From: Ascoidea rubescens DSM 1968
Taxonomy: Eukaryota; Ascomycota; Saccharomycetes; Ascoideales; Ascoideaceae
DNA: 64,000 bases
Direction of reading: 5' to 3'
Assembly: GCF_001661345.1 (NCBI RefSeq)
Contig: NW_017962934.1
Coordinates: 166,509 to 230,508, forward strand
The position numbers and the translations under genes were made by a program. The notes beneath the pieces were generated by a model. It had not been told where the DNA came from. It saw only the letters and a list, made by a program, of their open reading frames with translations, and ran no database searches. Of this stretch, positions 10,770-23,159 are shown one piece after another (the stretch's first letter is position 1; the number at the start of each line of letters is the position of its first letter).

Positions 10770-13270
10770 TAATTGAAAGAAACAACTTAAGTGTGGGTGT
10801 TTATAATTTATTTATAAGTCCTGCCAACGCGACAATTGATAGATAGATCAGCCAAACCAATCTAGCGATTTATAAGAGTCATGTGTGTGTTTGACCATTA
10901 ACGGTCGAGTGGAGAATCGCTGACTATGCTCAACGATCCCAGAAGCTGCGAATTCTTTAGACTTTCCTGTTTTGAATCAATTAACAGTCTTGATGATACT
11001 GGTATTGCTCCCATTGATTCGACACTTCGTATTCATACAAGTTAGACCAGTTGCGGCAGGTGTAATTGGGATATGGGTCATCTGACAAAAACGAAAGATT
11101 GAACACCTCTACAAGTGCTACAATTCTTGCACTACCAGTTTATGCAAACAAATCTGATATTCCTGCTGATGATGGCAACCGCTAGAACATTATTAGCTGA
11201 GTTACCGACGATTAGTAGGTACAATCTAACATTAATTGAATACCTGTGACTAGCAAACCAGCACAATTGAGATAGATGGTATTTTCGGTGACCAGAATGC
11301 GGCTCTATCATGTAGTACTCAAACCTTGACATTAATTACGTGTGCAAGAATATCGCCATCCCAGCAGAAAGCCACTAAAATGCCTTTGCAAGAAGGCTGT
11401 TGCCAGAGGTGATTAATCTAGCTATATATTAGTTGTCATATCAGAGACTTAAAGGCACTGTAAGCAATCAACATTGTCCTTAGTGGTGTCAATAATTATC
11501 AAAGACCGCAACCTCCGCTTCTTCTTCCACGAATAAACCGTCTGTGGTTCGCAAAAGACATATCACAACTGGTTTTTCATGTTTTGATACTGATTCTAAA
11601 ATGGAAACGCATAGCAATTTTCATTTGTTGACGTTTTGCAACGCTTAGAATGATGGAAAAGGCCAACCTCAATCAGTGTGGTCGTTGAAACTTTTAATTA
11701 ATCAAAAGCCCATCTCAAGACGGTCAGCAATCGTTTTAGTTTTATCAATCATCGGTCCCACACCATTTACCTAATTTTTCAAATTTCAACGACCACAGTA
11801 ATATAGCTATAGTTAATGGAAATTTTACTGTTCCCATTTTATTTGAAATAAGGGCAAGTCCCTTCGGGTTTTACTTCAGAACGCAGTTCATACTGAAATC
11901 ATTCTTGTTTTTTGCTTCTTATCTAAAGATTTGATGCCGCGCAGCGAACCGCAGGTATTGGTGAAGCCTTCAGCGGCTACGTGAATATGATAGATTAGTA
12001 GTTCAATAAAAATCGATCAGATTTGCTCCCTAGACCTATCAAGGTCTCCAATCGCTTTTCCATTCCGCAGCGGATCTTGGGAATCAGATGCTGCAGACTT
12101 CTCAGCCTACAGATCCAGAATTTGCTTGTTGATTTTTCCTGCCAGCTGATAGAGATATGTTAATGCTATGCATGGTAGGTTGTGAATTATATTCCTTATT
12201 GCACGATGATTTGACTTTTTAGCTTCACGAAAACTGTTTCCAATATTGGTCGTTCATTTAATTATCTGATTCGCGTAACCCTTCTTTTTACCCAAATGTC
12301 CGAGGTATTGACTGACGTAGCGCTTGAGTGATTAACGAATCAAAAAGAAGTGGTAAATACACGTGTTAATTAAGTGAATGGCCGGCTCGTATGTACTTAA
12401 AAACATGTTGTCAGCGGCTTTGGAAACCATTGATGCTCCATACTTTTGACAAGATGTGGCAAAAAGGAAGCGCTGCTCATAGTTCAAAGCTGAAATATAT
12501 TAGTTCTAATGCCTAAAACCGTAATCATTCCTGCGATGCCAAATTGCTATTATTCTCGCTGATCATCCTACCTTTGGCATGATCTCTACGATTAATTTCA
12601 AGTCATCTCATTGATACGCAGGATTCCTAAATGTTGGGGGGTTTCTTCAAACTTTTACACTGATTCCAATGTCAGTTTGTTCTTTCGCAAAAGGATTAGA
12701 ATTCCTTTGTTTTTATACTCCAGTGTTTCACATTAATAGTTTTATTGGTAATAATTGTCGGTCTGATCTTTTGATGGATTTGGCGGAATTTCATTACCGC
12801 CTCATCGTTGAATCTTTCAAGCCCTTGCGACAGTTTTTCAACTGACCTATTATAACACATGTGTTGCGATGATTTAAGAAATAATGAACGACAACTTCCA
12901 CTAATGGTGATCTCTACCAGTTGATAAATACCAGCATTGAGGCTGCGTAATTTTTTGGTTCAAATCAAATTTGTGTCTGTTGCAATTACTGAATTCTATT
13001 CAATTTTCAAGTTTTCACTCAATTGAGTATGCAATAATGTACCCGCAGCATTGGCTGATTTTCATATATTTTACAAATCAAATGGGCCGAGGAAATGAGG
13101 AACAGGCCGGATACCGTTCTTGACGCACGTACCAAAAGATTTCTACATTCCCCAATAGTTGAGGACTTGGACGTAGTTCTCTAAAGCACCACACAAACAG
13201 CTATTGCAAACTGGTCAATTATATTAGGGGATGGAAGCAACTTTGGAAATCAGTGGTCGAGATTTAATTT
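10770..13270. other. Unassigned interval
   Basis: No copia or other domain could be read on either strand with confidence. A 66-codon minus-strand stretch at 11332-11132 has no recognisable motif. The T-rich non-coding pieces around 11800-12000 and 12600-12760 could be LTR remnants. By order, part of it may be the 5' end of C4. Confidence 0.3.
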
Positions 13271-13592
13271 AGCTCCTGTGCCATGCGAATTGAATCTTTG
13301 GGGACAAAGTACTGCTTTGAAACGTTGTCACCCTGCGGATAACGCTGACGGTCTTCTGAAGGATCTCTGTATTGTGTGGAACCTCGAAGTGAACACTCTG
13401 CATCGTGGTATCCCGGAGAAGACCGCTTTTATGAAGCAGGTGACTCAAATCCAGCTACCTAAGAAATGCCGCTGCCGATCTCACGTACGTCAGCTCTGCT
13501 ATATATATCATTTGTTGAAGTAGGTTTTCATCAAAGTTCAGAATGTTTTCTTGCTGGAATGAGAAATCCCTACCGATGCTCCAATTGCAAAA

Positions 13593-13868
13593 TTGAGTGG
13601 TTCATGGTGTGTCTTTTTGCCGCTCTGTTTGTTTTATTGGTTGAAGCCTTTATGTTACAACATGCTGGTGATGCTGATGATGATCATTCACATAAAAATT
13701 AATGATCTTTTAAAGTCCAATAGCACTGGTTTGCATAGTGGCGGATTGGTTTCAGTAGTATTGCAACAGGTGTATGACATCAGTTGGTATGCCACTGATC
13801 TGTTGCTGAGCTTTAGAAATATCGACGGTGCTTTTGAGGATGATGCTTTTCTCATTATGCCCCGCTGA
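13593..13868 (+). pseudogene. Possible copia gag fragment (C4)
   Basis: The plus strand reads SVVLQQVYDISWYATDLLLS followed by an acidic segment DGAFEDDAFL and basic residues. The acidic and basic stretch parallels the YVGDDAFERR segment in the clearer gag copy of C11. The upstream 13278-13523 stretch may belong to it. It lies about 1 kb upstream of the C4 integrase, in order. The call rests on one shared motif and on position. Confidence 0.35.
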
Positions 13869-14699
13869 TTGCTTCGACGAAAACGCAAAATTGATTTTCA
13901 AGTAACTCAATGGGAAATCATTTCTTCAAGGAGAGATATTACAAGATTCTCAAAGAGGTCAATGGCAATTCAATGGATGGGATGGCCGCTACTGCTCCAT
14001 TTTCGCGCATCGATGGGGCCAAAAAACTCTAATAGAATTTACTGAAACAGCAGATCTCTCTCATAAAACTGCAAGCTAACTCTCATTTCGATTATGATGT
14101 TTCTGCTAGTAGTTCACCTTTAGCACCTGCTTTCCCCGTTGCTGTTGAATCAAAATGCACCCCTCAACAAAGGACAATGAGTTCGCTCCGTTGTGACATA
14201 CCGAGACATCCTGCAGATTCCTGGATGACTTGACTGACAGTTGCTGACTACAGTCGGTCCAATCAGATGGGTCTGCTGCCATTTCTGTTTGGCCGGGTGC
14301 AACAGTTGATTGGTTGTGGTTGACTTGGTGGGTGAAAACAAAAAGGTTGCTGATATTGATGTTCAATTGAAGGTATTTTGTTTATTGAACCTTGCCCAAT
14401 ATTTTTGGTAACACTATTTGATGAGGGTTTTTTTGAACGCAGCGCAGAATTCTCCTTTCGGGGTCACTTCATCTGATGTTAACGGTAGTTCTACTCTGAT
14501 AAATTTAAATGCCGATCATGGGAATATGATTTTTAGACGGCCACGGTAAACCTTAGCTCTCAATTTCTGCTGCTGTGATGAAGGTCCTATGTTTTTAATC
14601 TATGATGATCGGCTTTCGTTTAAATTTGTTGGGGTCCGTAAAAGAGCAGAAGCAAATTTATATTATCAATTTGATGAGCCATCAGCTGTTGGGTTAATC

Positions 14700-15170
14700 A
14701 CTTGAGATTCACTAGGCAACTTGCTCATTCTGGTGAAATTGTGTCCAGTGATATATCACTGATAAATTTTGGTTGTCCTAGTGTTGGATCAAGGGCTGAC
14801 TTATGTGAAATAGAGGATTGACTGCTGTCATGAACATGTACTGTGCAAACCAAACCACCGCTGTTACTTATTCACATATTGTTGATATTGATATGGAAGT
14901 GCCAGTTTTTGCTGTTTATGAGAGACGTTATTTTCTCACCGTTGTTGTTCAATACTCCAGCAACGGTAGTGCTACCTTAATTGCAGAAGCTCATTAGCTG
15001 TTGAACTTGTAGTATGGTATATGAAGGTCACCCAATTAGCCTTACCCAACACCGCTCATAAGTCTGTTCGCAAAAGCTGTGTGATTCACTCCAATTCCAT
15101 GAATTTCCACAATAAAGGAATGAAACATGTAATATCATTTGAACAGATCTTTCATCATTGAATGAACCAA
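14700..15170 (+). pseudogene. Ty1/copia pre-integrase and integrase core (C4)
   Basis: FTRQLAHSGEIVSSDIS at 14708-14770 matches the LGH element of the pre-integrase domain. At about 14881-14970 VYERRYFLTVVVQYSSNGSA matches the integrase entry G..YFLTVVDDYSR. The first catalytic aspartate is lost (VQYS in place of DDYS). At 15056-15160 KSVRKSCVIHSNSMNFHNKG matches the V..IRSDNG.EF.N segment, with the aspartate changed to asparagine. Several stops interrupt it. C4 RT and RNase H follow on the same strand. Confidence 0.75.
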
Positions 15171-15179
15171 AAGCAATAA

Positions 15180-16420
15180 CAAATCAAAAAATAAGAAAAG
15201 CGAGGCCACTGCTAATTGGAGCTGTCATCCCTGACAGTTTGGGGAGTGATCTTAAGATGTGAACACCGATTTTGATTATTTTGATGGCTAGCAAGGTTCA
15301 TCTATTGTTCTCCAGACCATGAAAATTCTCTTAGCAAAAAAAATCAACTGCAGCTTCCATGAAAGTTATTCAAAGGTTGCATAAGCCGTTATTGCGCAAA
15401 ATATCAAGCAAACCACCTGACGTCATTGAAATCCATCGCGCATTTTTTGTCGTTCAAGAATAGTACGAGTCAATGTACATTTATCTTCAGTCGTATCAGC
15501 CCTGCTCATTTCAGTTCGGCATGTTGCTTTGTTCAAACTGGATTCTCTTTCTATCATCTCACCCAGCTTCAAATAATAAAACAAGTCTCTTGCAGCTAAA
15601 GTTACTTGCATTGCCAATGGGGCGAGAAGACAAGCTCCGTCAACTGGTTTTGATGACACCGATTAAAGCCTCAAATATTGCTTATGCTACAGCTAAAATA
15701 TTGTTAGCTGAAAGCCGATAAAAAATCATTGAAGGAATAAAATATATAGGCATGGATTTGGGGGCTAAGACTCAGCGAGCCTCCTGTGAGGATACCTGAA
15801 ACTTCAGTAAATGACTACTGTTTCCACAAGAATTAGATGCAGATGGTCATGCTCTCACGGTCACTACGTGAGATATCGACCAAACTTGTGGTAGTAGGAT
15901 TTTTTGTCATGAAGATCTTTATGACGCAGACAAAAGACGATTGCTGCTCACAAATTATTCAAAATTAACTGTTGAACACGGATCTTCTTTAAATGGTTTG
16001 CGCCGGCGCACATCGCCGTTATTAACGTTGATCCAACTACTTCAGTCGATATCCGGCTGATTGCTACTCAAATAGCAATTCAGCCAATTGTTGATTCCAT
16101 GCCAATCAGCTGGGCATGTGTCCCTCAGGTATCAAAGAAGTTTGCTGTCGAGTGGTAATCAGATCGAACCCTGCTCCAACAAGTAGTTTTGCAACAGCAG
16201 CACCAGTTGTGCAGAATTTCACGTTGTTTAAACTGATTGAGTAAAAAGAAGATGTTAGTCCAGTGATTAACCAAGAAATTGTCAAAAACATCCGTGCGAA
16301 CGCCTCATCAAAGCCATTATAGGATGAGCAAATTCATCTGACAATTGATGCTCTCTTTGTCGACAGCTGCTGTGAGATCCTCAGAAGCAACCATATCAAT
16401 TTGTTAAAGATAAAACCTTT
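15180..16420 (+). other. Expected integrase C-terminus and RT start of C4
   Basis: In element order this lies between the integrase core and RT of C4. Open stretches at 15473-15721 and, on the opposite strand, 15659-15423 have no recognisable motif. I cannot place domain boundaries here. Confidence 0.3.
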
Positions 16421-16429
16421 TTGACGCTG

Positions 16430-16570
16430 CAGATGTTACAACAAGGGATGAATGGTGTTGCAAAGCGTCCTTTTTGCTTGCGCAAGTCGATTTTATTCAC
16501 TGTTGCCAAACAAGCCTTTGAATTAGGATCATTTCACCATGGTGCATCACATCCGTGAAACAACCAACTT
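16430..16570 (+). pseudogene. Ty1/copia reverse transcriptase fragment (C4)
   Basis: The frame from about 16458 reads VAKRPFCLRKSILFTVAKQA and then FELGSFHHGASHP before a stop. It parallels the copia RT segment V..L.KSLYGLKQA...W....L...GF..S..D, with YGL changed to FTV. The catalytic YVDD further on is not readable. Stops flank the piece. It sits between the integrase and RNase H of C4. Confidence 0.65.
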
Positions 16571-17142
16571 GATTAACTTATTCGGATATAGGAGAATCAG
16601 CAAATCACGCAGCACCAACAGTGGATTGGATGAGGTTGGCAAAGCCGTTGCTTAGTTTGCTGATCAAAATGAATCATTTGTGAGTTATCCTCGGTGGGGG
16701 TTTTGGAGCTGACTATTTCATGATAAACGAAGCGACTGCCGTTCGTACGAGGGTACACCTCAGCACATCGATAAGCTGAGTAAGATTGATTGCTGTTGTG
16801 GTGAAGTAACAGAAACAGTCATCAACCCTCTATAGATTTTAATTAAATGAGAGGACACAGAGTTGCATTTCGATGAATCATTATTGTTACAAATCGGCTA
16901 TTTGCTCGTTTACTGTTGAGCCAAAATCGATTCTGCATGAAACGGATGGTGCGGTAGGGCCACTTAGCAGATCTCTTGTGGCACCGTCTGAGATGCACAT
17001 ATGCTGGTCAAGAAATCTCTTAAAATATTCGAAATGTTACCTATAGAAACTTCGATGCTAACTGCATAAAGATGAGTAGAACGGACTCTGCTGGCGATCT
17101 TGTTGAAGACATTGGGAACGGAAATTCAATTATGGGGTTCTC

Positions 17143-17360
17143 GTGGTGATTATTGACTTACCGTATAGCTGGAACTCAATCAAAAGCCTGTCCGTTTTCT
17201 TAGTGAGTTGCGTTAGGCATGTTCATTCTACTTGCCGAGGCCCACAGTCAAAGTCTGGGGCAGTTCAATATTGTAGTTATATTTTTAGAGGTATTGATAA
17301 GAACTTTTACAAAGACAGCACGCTTCCGCTAGTGAATGGTAAATCATTACTCTGATTACA
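17143..17360 (+). pseudogene. Ty1/copia RNase H N-terminal fragment (C4)
   Basis: The 70-codon stretch contains CVRHVHSTCRGPQSKSGAV, then YIFRGIDKNFYKDSTLPLVN. This is the copia segment SR..H.P...HW.A..RVLRYIRGT.D..L.Y and is unusually easy to recognise. The DADW acidic site that should follow is lost in a shift near 17360. It is the last recognisable part of C4. Confidence 0.8.
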
Positions 17361-17369
17361 GAACCACCC

Positions 17370-18020
17370 AATCAAGTATCGATGACACACCTTCCGATGA
17401 AATGGGTATCGGGTAAATATTTTTCAATTGAAAACTGGTGACAAATTGTAATGTTGCTCAAAATTTAACTACGAGGGTTAGGGCGCATTTGGTAAATTCA
17501 CTGAATGATTCACTTTCTTGATACAGTTAATCATGGTTCTTGCTGTGCTGTGCACGTTGTTTCCAGTTCATTTGATGATTATTGCATCTTGGGTTTGCTA
17601 TTGAGTCGGTTTTGTAATTGTTAAATACTTGATTTTGCTACTGTACATTGGTTCTCTCTACTGCCGATGCAATTAGAGTGCACTATTGCTTTTGATTTAA
17701 AGTCAGTAAATACATATATTGGATTTGTTAAACATCGAATAGATATGTTACTGTTGTGCTCTTTCAATTGAGGTACGCATTCATTCGGTGAATCTTCTCA
17801 ATGTTTTATAACACTGCTTGGCTGACTCTATAACAATTGTCCCGAAGTGTCAGTGTCTGCAAACAAAGAATCAATCTAATTAAGGAACAGGCCGCGTACC
17901 CTTCCAAAAACCACAATCCACATCATCTTTCAATAGTTTCTTTGCTGGAATTGAGTGAGGAGCCTTATTGTTGCAACGCCGTTAGTGGTAATTATTCGAC
18001 ATCCGATGATCCTTTGTTCA
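17370..18020. other. T-rich interval between two tail-to-tail copia fragments
   Basis: No coding motif is readable. The piece 17500-17800 is T-rich and non-coding, resembling the LTR-like blocks after C10 and C11. It separates the RNase H end of C4 (+) from that of C5 (-). About 650 bp is little room for the rest of C4 RNase H plus two LTRs. Confidence 0.35.
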
Positions 18021-18026
18021 GACCTT

Positions 18027-18269
18027 TTATATTAGAAAGACTTCGTTGGGTTTCCCATGCACATCATTACGACCGGCAGATGTTTTCGCCAATCCACATA
18101 ATATATCATTGTCAAGAACTTGAAACGTAAAACAAAAGTCGAATGGATTGGGACCAATTTTTATAACGACAATGGATTGGTCTCTAATCGTCACGGCAAC
18201 CGACCACTGAGTTGCTTTGAGTGACCGAAAGAAGGGATCCCTCAGGTTCATAGCAGCCGCCCTAAACAC
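18027..18269 (-). pseudogene. Ty1/copia RNase H C-terminal fragment (C5)
   Basis: The 80-codon stretch has DQSIVVIKI as in the DNQSAI motif. It then has TFQVLDNDILCGLAKTSAGR and NDVHGKPNE, which parallel the end of copia pol (I.YHFIRE.V..G.I....V.T..N.ADVLTKPL). It ends the C5 pol in the expected place downstream of its RT (19.1-20.5 kb). Earlier RNase H pieces, around 18.4-19.0 kb, are not readable. Confidence 0.55.
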
Positions 18270-18289
18270 TGTTAACTGATCTCAAATAG

Positions 18290-18480
18290 TCGGGAGACGT
18301 AATTAGACATTACAAACGGCGGAAACGACCGTTTACGTCTGGGAGCCCTCATCCGATGTGACTCCCTCACATGATCTGTCGAGATGGGCTCACAGGTTCA
18401 GTGAAGTGAGCTCAAAGTCGGATCACCGTCCTCTAAGACCAAATCGTTTAGGTGATGTAATTCAGGGAGTTTAGAATAGA
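18290..18480. other. GC-richer block with a short hairpin
   Basis: This block is visibly less AT-rich than its surroundings. It holds an inverted repeat, aaacgg at 18314-18319 and ccgttt at 18329-18334, with a 9-nt loop. No gene is seen. It lies within the C5 RNase H interval and its origin is unclear. Confidence 0.35.
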
Positions 18481-18489
18481 TTCTTGCCA

Positions 18490-19060
18490 GTTGCGCTAAA
18501 ATGGTTTTCTCAACAAAGCATCAGGAGTGCTTTGGCTTTATCAGGTGAACTTGTTCCCTGTCTTATTCCTTTTATAACTAATTGATTGGTCGTGAAGATC
18601 CATTTTTTTGAACGTCTCGTTGTGGCACACCCCTTCCACCCCAAAATAATTAATGAAGCTGCAAATGAATGAATCACTGAAAAACTGAAATGAGTAAAAA
18701 TTTAATGTAGTGTCATGGATACTATAATAGCCGTGATATAATTTAACATATCTGAAAGCTTCTTAACGGTCGATCCAATTAGTAACACCAGTAGAATTAA
18801 TTGACGTGCTTTTGGAGAATCAAATAATTGAAAGTACTGAAGCACAATCAACTGCAAACCAAGCATGTAATAATGATTGATTGAATCGCAAAGACGTAGA
18901 AACGAAAATGACAAACACCATCATTGAATTATTCTCATACTTTACTGAGATATTTACACTAAGGCCAATTTAATATTTTTCATGGTTTTCAACAACATCA
19001 TTTATTAGTCTTGTGCTGCAATCAATAAATAATTGTTTACTTAAAACTGCGATTGAAAGA
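18490..19060 (-). other. Expected RNase H middle of C5, not readable
   Basis: A 70-codon stretch at 18914-18702 (minus) is leucine-rich but carries no RNase H motif I can identify. The remainder is AT-rich. Confidence 0.3.
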
Positions 19061-19067
19061 TGTCTAA

Positions 19068-19268
19068 TTAATGTATTTGTTCAGGTCGTGTAACTCGGTA
19101 TTTGTCAGCCAAATCCATAAGCGAATCGTTAAAGCAGTAAGTATTCGGTTTCGCACCATCTGTGCAAATGTATTTAAACGGAGGAATGTGTGCTGCACGT
19201 CCTTCATCCCCCTGAGTTAGTATAATGTACTCAGAGTCACCGCTGCCCAAAAAAAATATGAGGAACAT
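19068..19268 (-). pseudogene. Ty1/copia RT C-terminal fragment (C5)
   Basis: The stretch reads FFLGSGDSEYIILTQGDEGR, then PPFKYICTDGAKPN and NDSLMDLADKYRVTRPEQIH. This follows the copia pattern FLG......I.L.Q..Y...IL..F.M.DAKP..TP and the lead into RNase H (Y....G.L.YL). It is well preserved over about 65 codons and ends at a stop. It lies downstream of the YVDD segment at 19856-19867 on the same strand. Confidence 0.8.
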
Positions 19269-19779
19269 TTTTCACCTTCAATTTATCCCCTGTTTAGTTA
19301 TTTAGTAGAATACAATTGCAAAAAAATTGTTGGCTCACAGTATGCCTTTGCTCATCGGTGATAGAATAATCCATTAACTCAATCCAAAATCAGACATTGT
19401 AATGATCAGGTAATAGGTTGTGGTGCAAATATTTTGAATCTTTTCCGCTAAAGGTAAAAATAACTTGAACCTGCTACGATAGTATCAGCCCGAAAGCCAA
19501 CAGCTTTATCAATATCTTGGCGTAAACAATTTGATCCGTAAAGCGACTATGCGATAATTTATCAGTAAAATAATGTTTGATTAGCATCTAAGTCGGACCT
19601 CACTGCTTGGAGTACCTATTTCTATGTGGTTTACAACATTGCCGTTGGCTGTGCTTAAGATTCATTTATTATTAACTGTTGAATAGCGGTCCCGAAAAAG
19701 GTTGTAATAGATATTTGAATTTTTTTGCTGTTCTGAAGTTTTTGAAGTCCATAAAGTTTTTCCGTAAATTCTCCAAGAT

Positions 19780-20480
19780 ATTTTACGATCGTCAAATGAA
19801 TTGGGTATAGGTTTGACAGTATGACCACAGCTTATCGTGATCTTCCAAAGGTAAGATCATCCACATAAGAACTTACCTTGCAGTGCTCTTTGATCCCAAA
19901 AAGGTAAAGCAAAGCATATTGCCTTGAGACACTTTGAAACGCAATAAACGAGGAAGATCTAGAAGTTCATGCTTGCAATAGATTTGTGACTAACTAAAAC
20001 CGTGATTTGATGCTAGTAACTTCAAATGATTGAATTGACGAAATGTGTTAACCAGTAGAGGAGGTCGATTGATATGAATTCCACAGACGATTCCACATTA
20101 AAAACATTCAGTTTCCAGGTGACTTTGACGATCCGTGTTAGAATTGGAATCATCAACAGCTGAGATTTGTTTCTCACTTTGACACGTAGTTACTGGTCCA
20201 CCATGTCACTATAACCAAATCCTCAACCTCAGTAAAACCGCAAGAAGATACTATCGTAGTTCTCAAATCAGCAGTTAGTTATGATAGTGTTGTGAGCTCC
20301 GTGCGGAATAAAACAAGCTGTTTACCTTGATACAAGTCAAGCAACAAGTTTGTATGGATGTCACAGCTTAGTTAATGTTCTGCTTAGCAAGGAACATTCC
20401 GGACGCCGACTGACAGACTTCGTGCAGCAGTAATGGCAGCAATACGGTCAGCAGCCTTGAATCTCGTAGCCGATGTGGAT
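19780..20480 (-). pseudogene. Ty1/copia reverse transcriptase core (C5)
   Basis: From 20480 the minus strand reads FKAADRIAAITAARSLSVGV, then LLLDLYQGKQLVLFRT. This fits the RT helix before DV.TAFL.G and the Q..G....V..L..ALYGL region. At 19856-19867 the four codons of the catalytic YVDD motif are intact (YVDDLT), although surrounding frames shift. With 19068-19268 it makes the most nearly complete RT on this strand. Stops at many points make it dead. Confidence 0.75.
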
Positions 20481-20489
20481 TGTACACAA

Positions 20490-21770
20490 TCACTCGCATC
20501 ATTTCTAAAGTAATTCCACAGCTGCTCAATCAGTTAAAAAATGTGTCTAGGAATTTATGGCTAGTTGATATTCCAGTGACATGGAATCCTACACTGGTGT
20601 GAGCATCACCAATTGTATGACTATCATCTGTGCGTGGATGATATTTTTGTGATTAGAAGGTTGTTTGATTCAATGGATATTTTGATTGATAAAAGTTACT
20701 CAGGAACAAACCTGCACTGTTTGACTTTGTGTGATTGATTTGATTGCTCGCGGTTGACGGACGTAGCTGATAATCACTCTCGCTATATCTTTTTCTCCAT
20801 CAGCACAAAGAGTTTTTGTGTAAAAGCAGCAAACTGTTGATCTCTAAAACGAAATTTTAATACATTAATGTTATATGAAGGGCCAACATCAATACAGGTG
20901 ATTCAGCGACTATCCACTCTATAAGATGTCTACTCAATCGCAACCGACAAATTCAGAGCGGACTCCTTGCTGTTTGATTTGGTTTGCCGCATCCTTTCAG
21001 AAATTGAAGGATAAGAGGCACATTCACTGTCATTAAACGTAGCAGCAGCTCATTCTATTTTAATGAATCGTTTGAATAAAGTCCTCAACGGATCTACTTC
21101 ATAACTGAACATTAAAAACAAATAGAACCTTGAGAACTCTACAGCTTCTTTTTAAAACTAATTCTGAGAAGTATCATCACAATCCGTTGTCTTGCCCTTT
21201 CTCATCATTGCTTTTGTCATTGTTCCAAACAAAAATTTTATTAGCGGCCTGAAGGAACTGCCGTACCATGTTTCTGTGCATCAATTTGCCAAAATTGTTT
21301 GAACGGCTTCAATGTATAACCGTTCCAGATCTTTCACTTTGATGTATATCAGACCAATTTTTTGAGCCTAATTGATTCAATGTCTCAACCTGCCAAAATC
21401 CAATAATCTTGCGAGTGTTCGCCCAGTAATAACATATCTTGAGGATTCATCATAAACTGTAGGAAGTCAACAATTTCTATCAGCAGCAACACTAAGCTCT
21501 TGCCCAAGCGACCTATCATGGCGTTGACGGGGAACTGCAAATTGAAGTCTCCAGCAATCCATTGAATGTAAGTAGCATTTTTGCCTTGATGAAGATTTTA
21601 GATATTCAAGAACCTCCAGTTGAGTAGCGAAAGGCACCACTTATATTTTTAACAACTGTATAGACTCTTTGACAAAGTGGTTGTTTCAAATGTGTGGTGA
21701 TAACACTACAGCTGACTGAAAACGTGCCAATTATGTAATCCTGACCAAGTGTTCCCAGCAGACAATACTC
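20490..21770 (-). other. Probable C5 integrase interval, poorly readable
   Basis: In order this should be the integrase of C5. The only hint is a piece at about 21290-21360 reading ERSGTVIH then a stop and SRSNNFGKLMHR, reminiscent of the RSDNG.EF motif. No other catalytic residue is readable. Confidence 0.35.
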
Positions 21771-21890
21771 AATTCATAAAACTTCAGCGATCATTGGATG
21801 AAGACCAATCCGCGTAATACGATGAAAGCAAATTGAGGCTAGCTTGACACCTTTGGGAGCATAAAGAACAGTATCAAATGGTCACATTAA
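21770..21890 (-). pseudogene. Ty1/copia protease / pre-integrase segment (C5)
   Basis: The minus strand reads DTVLYAPKGVKLASICFHRI, a good match to the VLYAP.L..NLLS segment that follows copia protease. The plus-strand 136-codon open stretch at 21878-22288 overlaps the upstream side. It has no recognisable motif and I take it as a shadow. Confidence 0.65.
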
Positions 21891-22495
21891 AATCCATCGA
21901 ACAATTAACACCATTTGAAAGATTTATTACAAAGGATCTTCCAGTGATGCCTCGGCAACATCAAATAAGTTTCTCATTCAATAAAGTTTTACGGAAATAT
22001 GGTGGGTGGCAACAGAATCTTAAAGTAACTCTTTGCCGCTCATCGTCAGCTCGGCTGTTAGTGTTTGCCAGCAGCCAAGCACCGCCTCATGATGAACGGG
22101 GACATTCGTCACGGCATTTACATCAGACGGATTACCTTGGAGTGAATGTCCTGCTGAAAATGGCGACTCGTCCAACGGTTACATCCAAAGTTTTTCTTTG
22201 TGACTACCAAAAAATGAAAGTTTTTTCGGTTTCGTCCGCGAAAATGATTCATTTCCAAGTCAGAGGAACGTTTTTGAGTCTGGTTTAGCTGCTATATAAT
22301 CGTAACCGAAATGAATCGCGAAAAGATTTGCATTGGTAGCAGAAATCCACTGGAATCAGCAAACTGGGTGGAAACTCTTCTTACCTAAGATGTGATCAAA
22401 CGAGAAGCAGCGTCGAAAAAGCAAGAACTTGATCAGCATTGCAGACGTTGAGAGTTGTCCCATGAAGCAAATTAAGTAATTAAATTTATTTACTT

Positions 22496-22702
22496 TTATT
22501 TGAGCACGTTCTTTCGCCACTTTGCAGATTCAAATTTGCTGGTAATACTCAAAGCTGCTTGAACGCTGTTTCTTCCATTCGCTGTTTCCAACATAACTAA
22601 TAATTCACAGTGATACCAACGGTTAAGAACAACTTCTTCCAATAAAGCGAGTACTATTCGATCTGTAACCAATGTAGGAATGATGGTATCCAAGCGAACC
22701 AT
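22496..22702 (-). pseudogene. Possible copia gag fragment (C5)
   Basis: The stretch has RWYHCELLVMLETANGRNSV followed by QAALSITSKFESAKW. This parallels the copia gag helices A...W...D..+...I........+.....TA...W..L. It is upstream of the C5 protease-like segment on the same strand. It faces the gag of C6 head-to-head at only about 450 bp. Confidence 0.4.
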
Positions 22703-22709
22703 AACTTTC

Positions 22710-23150
22710 TGTCGTTCAACATCATCAACACATTGACACCTTCATTGATAAAGACATCAAACAAAGGATTCAAGTTAGTCGCTTTGTCATTCTAGAACCA
22801 AGCCCGATTAGTAATTTTAGCCCCGTTCACCATAATTTCTGACTGATTGCATGGAACTTCGGCTATTAAGCTCCGAATTTGCTGTTGCCTCTTCATCATA
22901 CTTCATTAAAAATAAGATATGTCAACAGACCAAAAACGTCGAACAGATCCTCACGCCTTGTAATACTGATGTGTGTCACTTGGGTATCTAGATTGGATCC
23001 CTTGGAATCAGTGACCGCAGTGCGTTCTTGACGGTCTGTGATCTAACCCTGGTGCCATTAAATGAGGGAGTCAATAGTCTCTGCGGTCATTTATTTTATA
23101 GAGATTATTACTATTGTATATTACCATGAGTTGCAGTAGCAACTATAGAG
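22710..23150. other. Junction of head-to-head copia fragments C5 and C6
   Basis: No coding motif is seen. This short interval separates the gag-like ends of C5 (-) and C6 (+). It seems too short for two 5' LTRs with their leader regions, and no LTR-like repeat was recognised. Confidence 0.4.
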
Positions 23151-23159
23151 GCCAATTAC

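Noticed and set aside
17990-18130. Plus-strand piece containing RPADVFANPHN, resembling the ADVLTKP end of copia pol.
   Set aside because: The minus-strand reading (NDVHGKPNE with the preceding RNase H motifs) fits better and is in order with the C5 RT upstream.
21878-22288. 136-codon plus-strand open frame.
   Set aside because: It overlaps the C5 protease side on the minus strand, has no recognisable domain, and reads against the element.
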